Below are positions 52,543-62,628 of a stretch of DNA of 64,000 bases, in pieces. The notes beneath the pieces were generated by a model. The model made no database searches. It saw nothing but the letters and a program-made list of their open reading frames with translations, and was not told where the DNA came from. This stretch comes from Herminiimonas sp. Its GTDB lineage: Bacteria; Pseudomonadota; Gammaproteobacteria; Burkholderiales; Burkholderiaceae_D. The stretch's first letter is position 1, and each line of letters begins with the position of its first letter. The stretch lies in contig JAQGMR010000046.1 of the NCBI GenBank assembly GCA_028292265.1, forward strand, positions 124,001 through 188,000. The letters run 5' to 3'. Position numbers and translations under genes: made by a program.

Positions 52543-53762
52543 GGCGCGCCTCCGGGGGGCGCGGTTCCTAGCGCCGTGTTGTCGGCGCCAACCTCTGCGT
52601 CGGACCGCAATGCGGGTTGAGCCACCGCAGACGGCACCGAGGCTTTTGATACAGGTGGAAATGCAGTCCGCGATGCAGCCTCCCGCGCGTCGCTTGAGGC
52701 GGCATGCGCCGCCGCTTCCTGCTGGGCGGCGGCTCGTCCTGCACGGCGTGCTCGGAAGCTGCGGAACCACCCGACCACGCCGGTAGGGTAGTACACGGCA
52801 ATCACGATGATCAATGCGGCATAAATCACAAGGTCGGTGCCGCGACCGCTGCCACCGAACAGAGCGCGCGTTACTTCATCGATGGTGGTGAGCACCACCG
52901 CCCCAATAACGGGGCCAGACAGGCTGCCAATACCGCCAAGGATGGACACCAGCGCCATCTTTATTGAAAGGCCGGTGCCGAGCACAGAAGGCGGGTCGAT
53001 ATACAGTTCTTTCTGCGCATATAAACTGCCGCCGAGTGCAGTCAGGAAGCTGCTGACAACGAAGGCAATCTGCTTGTATTTTCCGAGTGGCACGCCGAGG
53101 CTTCGCGCGGCATCCGGCTCGTCCTTGATAGCGCGGAAGTAGTAGCCAAGGAAGCTGCGTTCAATCGCCAGGTTCGCGAGCAGTGTCAACAGAAGCAAGC
53201 CAAGCGCGATGTAGTAGTACGGGAGTTTGGACGCGAATACAAAAGTGTCCCAGCCCTGCTTGTCCATCGGTATCGTCAGGCCAACCGCCGCACCGGCAAA
53301 GTCCCAGTTGGTGAAGATGATTTGAACGATCTCGGCCACCGCAATGGTCGCCATGGTGAAGTAGTGGCCTTTCAAGCGGAAGCAGGGCCAACCTATCAGA
53401 AGGCTGATCAGTGCGGCCACGACACCTCCTGACAACATGCCGAGCCAGGGGTTAACGCCGAACTGCGCAAACAGCAAGGTAGACGTGTAGGCGCCAATGC
53501 CATAGAACGCAACGTGGCCAAGCGACACCTGGCCGGCATAGCCACCAAGGATGTTCCACGCTACGCCGGTTTGCGCCGCCATCAGGATCAGTATGGCGAT
53601 GTTCTGGGTTGCCGGATTGGTGAAGACATGCGGGAACGCCAGCATGGCAAGGAACAGCGCCAGCAGCAGCAACGGTTCAAGCCCGAAGCGGCGGCGCGGT
53701 GGTGGCGGCATGATGACGGCTTCGCCACCAGCCTGATTCAGCGCGGCCGGCGTCGGCGTCAT
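52539..53762 (-). CDS. livM: Liv-type ABC transporter permease
   Basis: A 407-residue inner-membrane permease with about nine or ten segments between residues 30 and 335. The family text ILGGYAGQVSLGHVAFYGIGAYT and FFRAIKDEP-type loop (YYFRAIKDEPDAARSLGV) are present. The first 28 residues and the last 70 are unusual. The C-terminal tail after the FRARRAGR basic end is rich in Ala, Ser, Pro and Gln and looks disordered; most LivM proteins end near the last membrane segment. The gene overlaps livH and livG by four bases each. Confidence 0.94.
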   Translation of the reverse strand: MTPTPAALNQAGGEAVIMPPPPRRRFGLEPLLLLALFLAMLAFPHVFTNPATQNIAILILMAAQTGVAWNILGGYAGQVSLGHVAFYGIGAYTSTLLFAQFGVNPWLGMLSGGVVAALISLLIGWPCFRLKGHYFTMATIAVAEIVQIIFTNWDFAGAAVGLTIPMDKQGWDTFVFASKLPYYYIALGLLLLTLLANLAIERSFLGYYFRAIKDEPDAARSLGVPLGKYKQIAFVVSSFLTALGGSLYAQKELYIDPPSVLGTGLSIKMALVSILGGIGSLSGPVIGAVVLTTIDEVTRALFGGSGRGTDLVIYAALIIVIAVYYPTGVVGWFRSFRARRAGRAAAQQEAAAHAASSDAREAASRTAFPPVSKASVPSAVAQPALRSDAEVGADNTALGTAPPGGAP

Positions 53763-54628
53763 GATGCGCGCCCCATCAAGCCCTGCGGGCGAACAAACAG
53801 CACCAGCAAAAAGAGCGTCAGGACGATCGCCATTTTGTACTGCGGCCCGACCAGCAGGCCGCCCATGACTTCAACCAGACCCACCACGATGCCAGCGATC
53901 AAAGCGCCCATGACGCTGCCGAAGCCACCGAGGTTGACCACCACGAAGGCGATCAGGATGAAGTTCGCGCCAACCTCCGGAAAGATCGGAAAGAAGGTCG
54001 AGAGCAAGGCGCCCGCCACGCCTGCGCAGGCCGCGCCGATGCCCCAGGCAAGCGCAAACATTTTTTGAGAATCGATGCCCATGAGCCGTGCCGCCTCCTT
54101 GTCGGCGGCGGTCGCCTCGAGCGCGGCGCCGGCCCGGGTGCGGGTCAGGAACAGGTATAGCGCCACAGTCACCACGATCGCGCCAGCGCCCGCCACCACT
54201 TGCGGCAGTCCGATCTGGAATGCACCCAGCTTGAGGTGTCCGCTAACGACGGATTGATGCACGGTACGAAAGTCCGGCTTCCAGAAAAATTGTGCCAGGC
54301 CGCGGAACAGCAGCATCAGTCCAAAGGTGGTAAACAACTGCGACACCATCGGCGCGTTGACCACCTTGCTGATGACAAGTCGATAAACCATGACGCCGAG
54401 CGCAAACAGCATCAACGCCGTTAGCGGCAGCGTAAACATCGGGTCGAGCGCGTACAGCGAATACATCCAGAAGCTGGAATACATGCCGAACATGAGGAAC
54501 TCGCCATGGGAAAAATTGACGATATCCATGACGCCGAACACCATCGTGAGTCCGATGGCAACGAGCGCATAAATCAATCCGATCAACAGGCCTGATGCGA
54601 GCGACTGCAGGATTATTTCTTGTGACAT
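53759..54628 (-). CDS. livH: Liv-type ABC transporter permease
   Basis: A 289-residue permease with eight membrane segments. It begins MSQEIILQSLASGLLIGLIYALVAIG-type text and includes GVMDIVNFSHGEFLMFG, the LivH hallmark. CGGAGG lies seven bases upstream of ATG 54628. It forms the heterodimeric channel with LivM. The gene follows the binding-protein gene after 201 bases and overlaps livM by four. Confidence 0.95.
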   Translation of the reverse strand: MSQEIILQSLASGLLIGLIYALVAIGLTMVFGVMDIVNFSHGEFLMFGMYSSFWMYSLYALDPMFTLPLTALMLFALGVMVYRLVISKVVNAPMVSQLFTTFGLMLLFRGLAQFFWKPDFRTVHQSVVSGHLKLGAFQIGLPQVVAGAGAIVVTVALYLFLTRTRAGAALEATAADKEAARLMGIDSQKMFALAWGIGAACAGVAGALLSTFFPIFPEVGANFILIAFVVVNLGGFGSVMGALIAGIVVGLVEVMGGLLVGPQYKMAIVLTLFLLVLFVRPQGLMGRAS

Positions 54629-54829
54629 GTAGACCTCCGGGAACTGCCTTGCTGTCACGGATTTGCGTCTGGCGGGACGACAGTGGGCCGGCCGGCGCTA
54701 CGTCGATCCATACCTCAAAAGGTCGCGCTCGCGTCCCTCTGCGGCATGGATTGATACTTTCGCTATGCCAGACGCCCTCTGTCGCGCTTGCGTGTTTCGG
54801 CTTATGCCAGGCGCTTCAAGCCCGCTTCA

Positions 54830-56095
54830 TTACTTGCGCTGGTCCCACTTCGGCATCGGCCAAACCATTTCCTGCGTCGCGATCTCGAACGGCCAGATCG
54901 TGTGATAGGTGCCGCCAATGATCTGCACCAAAATGCCGGAGCCGTAGATGTTCTGGCCGGTCTCGTCAAACTTCACGCCTTTCCACGGCATGATCAGCTT
55001 GTTGCCGGCGATGTTTGTTTCGGTCAGGGCCTTGCGGATGGCCTCGGCGTCGGTCGATCCAGCGCGGTTGATCGCATCGGCCAGTGTCATCAGGCCAGTG
55101 AAGGTGCGCGAGGAGTTGCCGGTAAAGTTGGCCTTGTAGCGGCTGTTGTAAAGATCATTGACCTGCTTGATCAGCGGGTTGTTCTTGGCCAGGTCGAGCG
55201 ACCAGACGTCACGCGAAATGATGAAGTCGGCATCCTTGCCCAATGTGCGGGTGAACTCCGTATCGGAGAAGCCGGCGTCGTTCGCCAGAATCATTGCCGG
55301 GGAAAACCCAAGTTCCTTGTAGGTCTTCATCGACAGGATCGCATCGCCCAAATAAGACGACTGCATCACGACCTGGGGATTGCCTGCCTTGAGCGACTGC
55401 ACTTCGGAAGTCAACTGAGTGCTCTTGGCGGGGTACGTGATCGACTTGACCAGGTCAAAGCCCTGTTCCTTTGCCAGCTTGGTCTCAAGCTTGGTCGTTT
55501 CATTGCCCCACAACGTGTTCTCGTTGAAGGCGCCGATCGTCTTTACCTTGATGCCCTTCTTCGCATCGATGTCCTTCAGGAACTGGAAGAAGTTGGCGAC
55601 GAACAGGTCATCATGCGGCGTCGTGCGGAAGAAATACTTGAAGTTTCGGGCTGTCAGCGCGGCCGACGACGACTCCGGATTGAGGAACGGCACCTTGTAG
55701 CGTTCAGCCACCTGGCTTGCTGTCGCGGTCACGTTGCTGAAGTAGCAGCCGACCAGCGCTACGACTTTCTCCTGGGTGATCAGGCGCTCGGCTTCACTGG
55801 CGCCGACTTGGGGATTGCCCTGATGGTCGGCAAACACCAGCTTGATTTTTGCGCCCTTCAAATTTGGCAGACCGCCACCTGCGGAGAACGGCAGATTCGG
55901 TATCCCCTTGGCGCCATTGTTGATAACGTCGGCAGCGAGTTCCAATGCGTTCTTCAATTCGGCGCCGGTTGAAGCGGCAGCGCCGGTCAAGGGGTAGATC
56001 ACGCCGATTCTTATTTCTTGCTGCGCGTGCGCGGTAACGGTAAAAACCAGCGCGATTGCCGCCAGCGCCATTCTCCTGACAATCTTTCCAAGCAT
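54830..56095 (-). CDS. Liv-type substrate-binding protein, first gene of transporter operon
   Basis: A 421-residue periplasmic binding protein (Peripla_BP_6). The signal peptide ends at about residue 24 (VTAHAQ). The mature part begins EIRIGVIYPLTGAAASTGAELKNALELA. It is longer than most LivK proteins; the C-terminal region includes a distinctive TYHTIWPFEIATQEMVWPMPKW. The gene is read from a good promoter at 56309-56338 and starts with AAGGAG before the ATG. With LivH, M, G and F it forms a complete importer; divergent 5-oxoprolinase suggests a lactam ligand. Confidence 0.93.
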   Translation of the reverse strand: MLGKIVRRMALAAIALVFTVTAHAQQEIRIGVIYPLTGAAASTGAELKNALELAADVINNGAKGIPNLPFSAGGGLPNLKGAKIKLVFADHQGNPQVGASEAERLITQEKVVALVGCYFSNVTATASQVAERYKVPFLNPESSSAALTARNFKYFFRTTPHDDLFVANFFQFLKDIDAKKGIKVKTIGAFNENTLWGNETTKLETKLAKEQGFDLVKSITYPAKSTQLTSEVQSLKAGNPQVVMQSSYLGDAILSMKTYKELGFSPAMILANDAGFSDTEFTRTLGKDADFIISRDVWSLDLAKNNPLIKQVNDLYNSRYKANFTGNSSRTFTGLMTLADAINRAGSTDAEAIRKALTETNIAGNKLIMPWKGVKFDETGQNIYGSGILVQIIGGTYHTIWPFEIATQEMVWPMPKWDQRK

Positions 56096-56304
56096 GATGG
56101 GTGCTCCTTCAAGGGGTTATTGCGAAAAGTGTCCCGCCCCGCAGTGCCCCGTCGGCGAATGAAACAGCGGCCGGAGCAACAGCGATGCAGGATTGCGGAA
56201 CTGTGCTGCCACATCGGTGTTCAATCGCCGCTACATCCCGCGGAAATCTTGATGGTTGTGCGAGGCCGAACGCTACGACGCCATCCTGTTGCCAAACATT
56301 TCAC

Positions 56305-56333
56305 TTGAATACTAGGTTTTATGACAATAATAT
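56305..56333 (+). promoter_or_regulatory. Promoter of 5-oxoprolinase gene
   Basis: TTGAAT (56305-56310) and TAATAT (56328-56333) with 17 bases between. The predicted start is near 56340, giving a leader of about 65 bases. Its -10 box lies inside the TGACA-N6-TGTCA repeat. Confidence 0.65.
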
Positions 56334-56338
56334 GTCAA
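56309..56338 (-). promoter_or_regulatory. Promoter of the Liv transporter operon
   Basis: On the minus strand a perfect -35 TTGACA (56333-56338) is followed after 18 bases by TAGTAT (56309-56314). It almost completely overlaps the opposite promoter, so a single bound repressor could close both. Confidence 0.7.
56322..56337. promoter_or_regulatory. Inverted-repeat operator candidate between the two promoters
   Basis: TGACAATAATATGTCA has five-base arms TGACA/TGTCA around six bases. It covers the -10 of the rightward promoter and part of the -35 of the leftward one. Size and AT-rich centre fit a MarR-family site; the MarR-like gene at 49552 is in the same operon. Confidence 0.55.
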
Positions 56339-56405
56339 CGAATCTTTTACAAATTGTCAATATTCTTCCAGGCCGTCCTCTTTCTCCACCAACGGGTATA
56401 CCGAC

Positions 56406-59400
56406 ATGGCTTCCTCCCGCAGTCCCGCAGCCGAAGACAAGCGCTGGCAATTCTGGATTGATCGGGGCGGCACCTTTACCGACATAGTGGCGCGCCGTCC
56501 TGACGGCAGCCTTCTCACCCACAAGCTGCTCTCCGAAAACCCGGAGCAGTACCCAGACGCGGCGGTCGCAGGAATCCGCCACCTGCTCGGCGTGCGCGAG
56601 GATGAGCGGATCTCCCCGGCGCAGGTTGAAGCGGTAAAGATGGGAACGACCGTCGCCACCAATGCGCTGCTGGAGCGCAAGGGCGACCCCACCGTGCTGC
56701 TGATTACCAAAGGCTTTCGCGACGCATTGCGCATTGCGTATCAAAACCGGCCGCGTCTGTTTGACCGGCACATCGTGTTGCCGGAACAATTGCAGGAGTG
56801 CGTCATTGAAGTGGACGAGCGCATCGGCGCGCACGGCGAAGTCGTACTGCCGCTCGATCTGGCGCCGGCAAGGCATGAACTCAAGGCCGCGTTCGACCGC
56901 GGTTACCGCTCTGCCGCCATCGTCCTGATGCATGGCTACCGCTACCACGCGCATGAGGATGCGGTTGCGGCCATGGCCAGCGAAATCGGATTTACGCAAG
57001 TCTCGGTATCGAACCGGGTCAGCCCGATGATGAAGCTGGTGTCGCGCGGCGACACGACCGTCGTTGACGCCTACCTCTCGCCCATCCTGCGGCGCTATGT
57101 GGACCAGGTGGCAAGCCAGATGGAAGGCGTACGCCTGCTCTTCATGCAAAGCAATGGCGGCTTGACCGATGCCCACCGCTTTCAGGGCAAGGACTCGATC
57201 CTTTCCGGCCCGGCCGGCGGCATCGTCGGCATGGTGCGCACCGGACAGACTGCGGGCTTCGACCGGCTGATTGGCTTCGACATGGGCGGCACCTCGACCG
57301 ACGTGTCGCACTACGCCGGCGCGTTCGAACGCGAATTCGAAACCCAGATTGCAGGCGTGCGGATGCGCGCGCCAATGATGAGCATCCACACCGTGGCTGC
57401 GGGTGGTGGCTCCCTCCTGCATTTCGATGGCACGCGCTATCGCGTGGGGCCTGATTCCGCAGGGGCCAATCCTGGGCCGGCCAGTTACCGTCGCGGCGGC
57501 GCGCTCGCCATTACCGACTGCAACGTGATGCTCGGCAAACTCCAGCCCGATCACTTTCCATCCGTATTCGGCCCGCGAGCGGACCAGCCACTCGACCGCG
57601 ACGTCGTCGTGGAAAAATTCGCGGCAATCGCCGAGCAAGTATTCCAGGCGACCGGCAAGCGCAGTACGCCGGAGCAAGTGGCGGAAGGCTTTATCGATAT
57701 CGCGGTCGGCAACATGGCCAACGCCATCAAATTCATCTCGGTGCAGCGCGGGCACGACGTGACCGAGTACACGCTTGCCACATTCGGCGGTGCTGGCGGC
57801 CAGCATGCGTGCCTGGTGGCGGATGCACTCGGCATGACGCGCATCTTTGCGCATCCCTTCGCTGGCGTGCTGTCGGCCTATGGCATGGGCCTCGCCGACC
57901 AGACCGCTATGCGCGAGCAAACCATGGAAGTGAAGCTGGAAGCGGCGCAAATGGCGCTACTGCAATCAAGTCTGCAGACATTGGCCAAAGCCGCCAGCGC
58001 GGAACTGCTGGCTCAGGGCGTTGACGCGGACCACATACAGGTATTGAACCGGGTGCATGTGCGCTATGACGGCACGGACTCGAACGTCATTGTCAACATG
58101 GGCAGTCTTGAGCAGATCATTGCGCAGTTCGAAGCGGGCTGGCGCAAGCGCTATTCGTTCCTGATGCCAGACAAGCCGATCGTGGTGGAAGCAATTTCTG
58201 TCGAGGCGATTGGCGGCTCCGGCGAAACGGCGGCAGAAAATGCAGAAGGAGCCGGGGTTGCGGAAGTTACGGAAGCGGCAGCAGAAGGCCGTCCGGCGCA
58301 ATCCGCCGTATCGCAGGCGCAACCATCGCCGTTGCAGCCGGCGAAAACAGTCCGCCTGTTCTCAGGCGGGACATGGCACGACACCGGGCTCTACTTGCGC
58401 GAAGACATGAAGCCGGGCGACCGCGTTACCGGGCCGGCCATCATCGCGGAAAAGAATGCGACAAACGTCGTTGAACCAGGCTGGGCGGCGGAAGTCACCC
58501 AACGCAACCATCTTGTCATGACGCGCATTGAAGTGCGGCGTCAGGCCCGCGCCATTGGCACCGACGCCGACCCGGTCATGCTGGAGGTCTTTAATAATCT
58601 CTTCATGAGCATCGCCGAGCAGATGGGCCTGCGACTGCAGAACACCGCCTTCTCGGTGAACATCAAGGAGCGCCTTGATTTCTCCTGCGCGCTGTTTGAC
58701 GCCGAAGGCAACCTGATCGCGAACGCACCGCACATACCGGTTCATCTCGGTTCGATGGGAGAAAGTATCCGCACCGTCATGCGTGAAAACGCCGGCCGCA
58801 TGCAGCCGGGTGACGCCTTCATGCTGAATGATCCCTACCACGGCGGCACGCATCTGCCGGACATCACCGTCATCACGCCCGTCTTCGACCGGGCCGGCAT
58901 GACAATTCTCTTCTACGTTGCGTCGCGCGGCCACCACGCCGACATCGGCGGCATCACGCCCGGCTCGATGCCAGCTGACAGCAAACGCGTGGAAGAAGAA
59001 GGCGTCCTCATCAACAATTTCCAGCTCGTTAGCGGCGGCCGCTTTCGCGAGGCGGAAACCGCCACGCTGCTTTCAAGCGGCCAATGGCCTGCTCGAAATA
59101 TCCACCAAAACCTGGCCGACCTGCAGGCCCAGGTTGCCGCGAACCAGAAAGGCGTGGATGAGATTCTGAAGATGGTCGATCACTTCGGGCTGGTGGTTGT
59201 GCAGGCCTACATGCGGCACGTTCAGGACAATGCCGAGGAAGCGGTGCGACGCGTGATCGCGACGCTGTCCGATGGCAGCCATGAATATCGGCTCGATAAC
59301 GGCGCGCTCATCAAGGTGGCGATCCGCGTGCACGCCGCCGAGCGCCGCGCGGACATCGACTTCACCGGCACATCGCCACAGCTCGACAACAACTTCAATG

Positions 59401-60101
59401 CGCCGAGCGCAATCTGCATGGCCGCCGTGCTCTATGTTTTCCGCACGCTGGTGGATGACGACATCCCGCTCAATGCCGGCTGCCTCAAGCCACTCAATGT
59501 CATCATCCCCAATGGTTCGATGCTCAATCCGCGCTATCCGGCGGCGGTCGTGTCGGGCAACGTCGAGACCTCCAGTTGCATTACCAATGCGCTCTACGGC
59601 GCGCTTGGCGTGATGGCGTCCGCGCCAGGCACCATGAACAATTTCACTTTCGGTAACGCGCGCCATCAGTACTATGAAACCATTGCCAGTGGCTCCGGCG
59701 CCGGCAGTGGTTTTAACGGCACCGACGCGGTCCAGACCCACATGACGAACTCGCGACTGACCGATCCGGAAGTGCTGGAATGGCGCTTCCCGGTACGCGT
59801 CGAGAGCCATGAGGTCCGTGCCGGTTCCGGCGGCCGCGGCCAGTGGCACGGCGGCGATGGCGCTGTCCGAAAGATCAGATTCCTCGAAGGGATGACGGCG
59901 TCGATCCTGTCGAACAATCGCCTGATTGCGCCGTTCGGCATGGCGGGCGGCGGGCCGGGTTTGTGCGGGCGAAATTATGTCGAACGGGCGGATGGCACGG
60001 TTGAGCCGCTTGGTTTTGTCGCCAGCACGGAAGTCGGGACCGGCGATGTGTTCGTGGTGGAGACGCCGGGCGGAGGCGGATACGGCGAGGTGCAGGGATA
60101 A
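56406..60101 (+). CDS. 5-oxoprolinase (ATP-hydrolysing), fused HyuA-HyuB type
   Basis: A 1231-residue protein. The N-terminal half is hydantoinase [19 protein letters not shown] at 17-34 and [16 protein letters not shown] near 293, with actin-like ATP-binding motifs. The C-terminal half from about 720 is hydantoinase [29 protein letters not shown]-type text and [16 protein letters not shown]. Between them, residues about 603-650 are an Ala/Glu/Pro/Gln-rich insertion. Full-length fusions of this size are typical of 5-oxoprolinase, which opens 5-oxo-L-proline to glutamate with ATP. A hydantoinase or carboxylase role is the alternative. The ribosome binding site is weak. Context with a DUF1445 protein favours lactam chemistry. 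Confidence 0.9.
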   Translation: MASSRSPAAEDKRWQFWIDRGGTFTDIVARRPDGSLLTHKLLSENPEQYPDAAVAGIRHLLGVREDERISPAQVEAVKMGTTVATNALLERKGDPTVLLITKGFRDALRIAYQNRPRLFDRHIVLPEQLQECVIEVDERIGAHGEVVLPLDLAPARHELKAAFDRGYRSAAIVLMHGYRYHAHEDAVAAMASEIGFTQVSVSNRVSPMMKLVSRGDTTVVDAYLSPILRRYVDQVASQMEGVRLLFMQSNGGLTDAHRFQGKDSILSGPAGGIVGMVRTGQTAGFDRLIGFDMGGTSTDVSHYAGAFEREFETQIAGVRMRAPMMSIHTVAAGGGSLLHFDGTRYRVGPDSAGANPGPASYRRGGALAITDCNVMLGKLQPDHFPSVFGPRADQPLDRDVVVEKFAAIAEQVFQATGKRSTPEQVAEGFIDIAVGNMANAIKFISVQRGHDVTEYTLATFGGAGGQHACLVADALGMTRIFAHPFAGVLSAYGMGLADQTAMREQTMEVKLEAAQMALLQSSLQTLAKAASAELLAQGVDADHIQVLNRVHVRYDGTDSNVIVNMGSLEQIIAQFEAGWRKRYSFLMPDKPIVVEAISVEAIGGSGETAAENAEGAGVAEVTEAAAEGRPAQSAVSQAQPSPLQPAKTVRLFSGGTWHDTGLYLREDMKPGDRVTGPAIIAEKNATNVVEPGWAAEVTQRNHLVMTRIEVRRQARAIGTDADPVMLEVFNNLFMSIAEQMGLRLQNTAFSVNIKERLDFSCALFDAEGNLIANAPHIPVHLGSMGESIRTVMRENAGRMQPGDAFMLNDPYHGGTHLPDITVITPVFDRAGMTILFYVASRGHHADIGGITPGSMPADSKRVEEEGVLINNFQLVSGGRFREAETATLLSSGQWPARNIHQNLADLQAQVAANQKGVDEILKMVDHFGLVVVQAYMRHVQDNAEEAVRRVIATLSDGSHEYRLDNGALIKVAIRVHAAERRADIDFTGTSPQLDNNFNAPSAICMAAVLYVFRTLVDDDIPLNAGCLKPLNVIIPNGSMLNPRYPAAVVSGNVETSSCITNALYGALGVMASAPGTMNNFTFGNARHQYYETIASGSGAGSGFNGTDAVQTHMTNSRLTDPEVLEWRFPVRVESHEVRAGSGGRGQWHGGDGAVRKIRFLEGMTASILSNNRLIAPFGMAGGGPGLCGRNYVERADGTVEPLGFVASTEVGTGDVFVVETPGGGGYGEVQG

Positions 60102-60277
60102 GGGGCGGGAGCAAGGCTAAGGAATGCGCCTTGGGACCGGCGAAGCGAAGCCCTGACCTCGAAAGAGAAAGCGAAGCAGCCCGCCTTGCAGCGCTAGGCA
60201 GCCGCCGTCGGCACGGCCCTGCCTGCAAGACAGAAGGTCCGGGCCCTGGCAGCAAGGCCGAATATCACGGCCCCGGC

Positions 60278-61132
60278 CTAGCGGCCGCTAAAACTCGGCT
60301 TGCGCTTCTCGTGCCATGCATTCACACCTTCGAGCATATCCTCGCTGCGCAAGCTGTTGGCATGGCGCAGATTGGATGCTTCAGGATCGAACTCCTGCCG
60401 CGCAAATTCATTGAGCGACTGCTTCATCCCTTCCACCGCCAGCGGCGCCTGCGCGGCAAGCACCGCAGCAAGCCGAATAACGGCGAAGTCTAGTTGATCA
60501 GCGGTCACGACTTCATCGAGGTAGCCAATGCGGTGCATCTCCGGCGCCTTTAGTGTTTGCCCGGTCAGAAACAATTTCTTGGCCGCGTTGACGCCCAGTC
60601 GCGATGCATAGCGCACGATGCCCCGCCGGTAATAATGCAGGCCTAACCGGCTGGCAGGCATGAACATTTCGCAGGTATCGATTCCGATACGGAAATCGCA
60701 GCACAGCGCCAGATCCGTCGCACCGCCATAAACGCTGCCGTTCAAACGGCAGATAGTCGGAGGACGCAAATCTTCCAGCGCATCGCACATCAACTCGAAA
60801 GCGGAATCGGCATAAGGCACGTCATCCGGCGCATCGGCATCCATCTTCTGGCGCGACTTTGCAAGCGCGCCGAGGTGATAGCCGGCGCCGAACACGCGGC
60901 CGGTGCCAGTCAGCACCACCACGCGGATCGACTTGTCGCGGTTGATTTCCTCGAAGAGGCGGGACAGTTCCAGGACATCTTCCGGATGCAGCCGGTTCAG
61001 GTGCGCAGGCCGGTTTAGCCGAATGGTGGCACGACCGGATTGCACGGTGTAAAGCGGCAGGGTTTCTTGCGGCACGGGTGGCGTGGTGGCAGTGGCGGCA
61101 GCGTTCGGCATAGGCTTCTCCGTTAATGACAT
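60278..61132 (-). CDS. Enoyl-CoA hydratase/isomerase family protein
   Basis: A 284-residue crotonase-fold protein. The oxyanion-hole segments are GTGRVFGAGYHLGALAKS and NGSVYGGATDLALCCDFRIG. In the first, the usual AGxD is replaced by AGYHLG, and the catalytic Glu positions of hydratases (near CDxRIA and GxVxEV) are not both clear. It may therefore be a different crotonase such as a dehalogenase, hydrolase or decarboxylase. The first 28 residues are Ala/Pro/Thr-rich. It is convergent with the 5-oxoprolinase gene and no operon partner is evident. Confidence 0.85.
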   Translation of the reverse strand: MSLTEKPMPNAAATATTPPVPQETLPLYTVQSGRATIRLNRPAHLNRLHPEDVLELSRLFEEINRDKSIRVVVLTGTGRVFGAGYHLGALAKSRQKMDADAPDDVPYADSAFELMCDALEDLRPPTICRLNGSVYGGATDLALCCDFRIGIDTCEMFMPASRLGLHYYRRGIVRYASRLGVNAAKKLFLTGQTLKAPEMHRIGYLDEVVTADQLDFAVIRLAAVLAAQAPLAVEGMKQSLNEFARQEFDPEASNLRHANSLRSEDMLEGVNAWHEKRKPSFSGR

Positions 61133-61504
61133 GGCATGGCCAGATCGCCCGTGAAGTGAAAACCGCTAGCCGGACGATCGAGTTAGGGATCGATGAGCAA
61201 TTCTACATGGCGCGGCATTGTTCGAAATGATTGGTGGTGTCACGTCCTGGCGCCTGGGGTGTTTTCGATCCACAGGCGAAGAATGTCGACTGCGATTACA
61301 TACAAAATTTCAGACACTCTCGGCGTCTCCTGAGGTCTGGGCTGATTTACCTCGACGCGACCGAGAAAGCCGCAGCGCTGGCCACGCGAGAGACGTCACG
61401 ATCACGGCCGAGGAACTGAAGTTGGAGTACGAGCGCAAGCTGAACGCTGCACTCGACCTGGCATTAGAGGTAGCGTCGATTCGCTACGCTACTGGTCATC
61501 AGGC
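61133..61504. other. Gene-free stretch, possibly holding a degraded coding remnant
   Basis: About 372 bases between two minus-strand genes. On the plus strand a stretch reading EELKLEYERKLNAALDLALE near 61410-61470 looks like a natural coiled coil, but the frame has no ribosome binding site and runs on into the neighbouring gene antisense. I cannot tell a remnant from chance. No promoter was identified for the enoyl-CoA hydratase gene. Confidence 0.35.
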
Positions 61505-62377
61505 TCACGCGGTGACTGTTGCCCCTGATTCGGGCGATGGCGCAGCTTGCCGATCATCCGCAGCGGCGACTACCGCAAACTGGCTCACGTTGTCAGCCAG
61601 CCAGCGACGCGCTAGCGTGATGTCCTGGGCGTCGGGATGAAAGTCCTCGCGATAGTATTGGCGCCATGCCCCGTAAGTCAGGCGAATCAACCCCTCGCGA
61701 CCCAGCAGGAAGCGCCAGGCGGATTGCAGCGTGCTCAGCTTCCAGAGTGCGCCATCGCTATGCAGGTTGCGCACTGTCTGGCGCGCCAGATCAGTCATGA
61801 AAAAGAAACTCACTCGTCGAAACCAGCGAATCCGCCAGGCGTGGTTTCCGCCCAAAGCCTGATACAGGTCGAACGCCAGGTTCTTGTGTTCCGATTCTTC
61901 GGCGCTGTGCCAGAGCCACATGGTTTTAAGACGCGGCTCACAGGAATCAAGCAAATGGTGCTGGGCCAGCATCCAGTCGGCGAAGATGGCCGTGAAATGC
62001 TCGTACGCGGCGGTAATGCCAAGGTAATGACGCGCCTCCAGATCCTTTAGCCCCGCAAGTCGGCGCATCACGCGGTGCGACCAGGTATTGACCAGTCCCT
62101 GCTTTTCCAGATGCTGGTTGAACAGTGCATGGATGCGGCGGTGGGTGGCTTCCTGCCCGATGAATCCGTCGACGTCGTCCTTCATCTTCAACTGCTGCTC
62201 GGGCGTTAATTCGCGAAAGCCGGCCCGGACCGAGTCGATGAAGAATTGCTCGCCGACCGGGAAGCTCATTGAAAGCGCGTTGAAAAGCGCCGTCATGAAC
62301 GGATCGTTGCGACACCAGCGGCGTGGCAGCGGCGTTTCGAGATCAATAAGTAATCGACGGACGGTGAAGTGACCCAT
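61505..62377 (-). CDS. PF10118 (COG3687) putative metal-dependent hydrolase
   Basis: A 290-residue helical protein. Conserved His/Glu clusters are FIGQEATHRRIHALFNQHLE near 72-91, YEHFTAIFADWMLAQHH near 126-142 and LWHSAEESEHKNLAFDLYQALGG near 154-176. They resemble di-iron helical-bundle ligands. The annotation 'metal-dependent hydrolase' is historic; the reaction is not known. An aromatic C-terminal part (WRQYYREDFHPDAQD) follows. It is preceded by a 251-base region full of ATCG palindromes. Confidence 0.85.
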   Translation of the reverse strand: MGHFTVRRLLIDLETPLPRRWCRNDPFMTALFNALSMSFPVGEQFFIDSVRAGFRELTPEQQLKMKDDVDGFIGQEATHRRIHALFNQHLEKQGLVNTWSHRVMRRLAGLKDLEARHYLGITAAYEHFTAIFADWMLAQHHLLDSCEPRLKTMWLWHSAEESEHKNLAFDLYQALGGNHAWRIRWFRRVSFFFMTDLARQTVRNLHSDGALWKLSTLQSAWRFLLGREGLIRLTYGAWRQYYREDFHPDAQDITLARRWLADNVSQFAVVAAADDRQAAPSPESGATVTA

Positions 62378-62485
62378 GTTGCCTCATGCGGATAGCGGCG
62401 GGGCAGCGATTGTGCCGCCCGAGTGCCGACCGACGCATGTTACACGGTGACTTCGCTGCTTACAACGACGATCCGGCTAGGCCTA

Positions 62486-62624
62486 TCGTCGATCGCGATC
62501 GTCGAATTTGTCGGGCCGAAACCGGCATCCGGCCACGCGATGCATCGTCGGTGTCCGTCACACGCCGTTCGCCGCCTTCGGTTTCGGGCTGCGCAAAATC
62601 GTACGATCGCACAATCGTCGATTG
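62486..62624. repeat. Cluster of ATCG-rich palindromes
   Basis: Three perfect dyads lie within 140 bases: CGATCGCGATCG (62490-62501), ATCGTACGAT (62598-62607) and CAATCG-T-CGATTG (62612-62624). ATCGTCGA recurs at 62486, 62499 and 62614. The cluster lies between a cupredoxin gene and a PF10118 gene, upstream of the latter's start. Confidence 0.75.
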
Positions 62625-62628
62625 CGGC

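Larger units (their letters stand above)
56096..56405. other. Divergent control region of transporter operon and 5-oxoprolinase gene
   Basis: Contains two overlapping promoters and an inverted repeat, described separately. A further TTGTCAA at 56354-56360 repeats the half-site. The AT-rich core is 56300-56370; the part nearer the transporter gene (56096-56290) shows nothing I can interpret. Confidence 0.7.

Noticed and set aside
56319-57950. Open frame of 543 codons on the minus strand
   Set aside because: Antisense to 5-oxoprolinase and covering the divergent promoters; His/Arg-rich composition typical of shadow frames.
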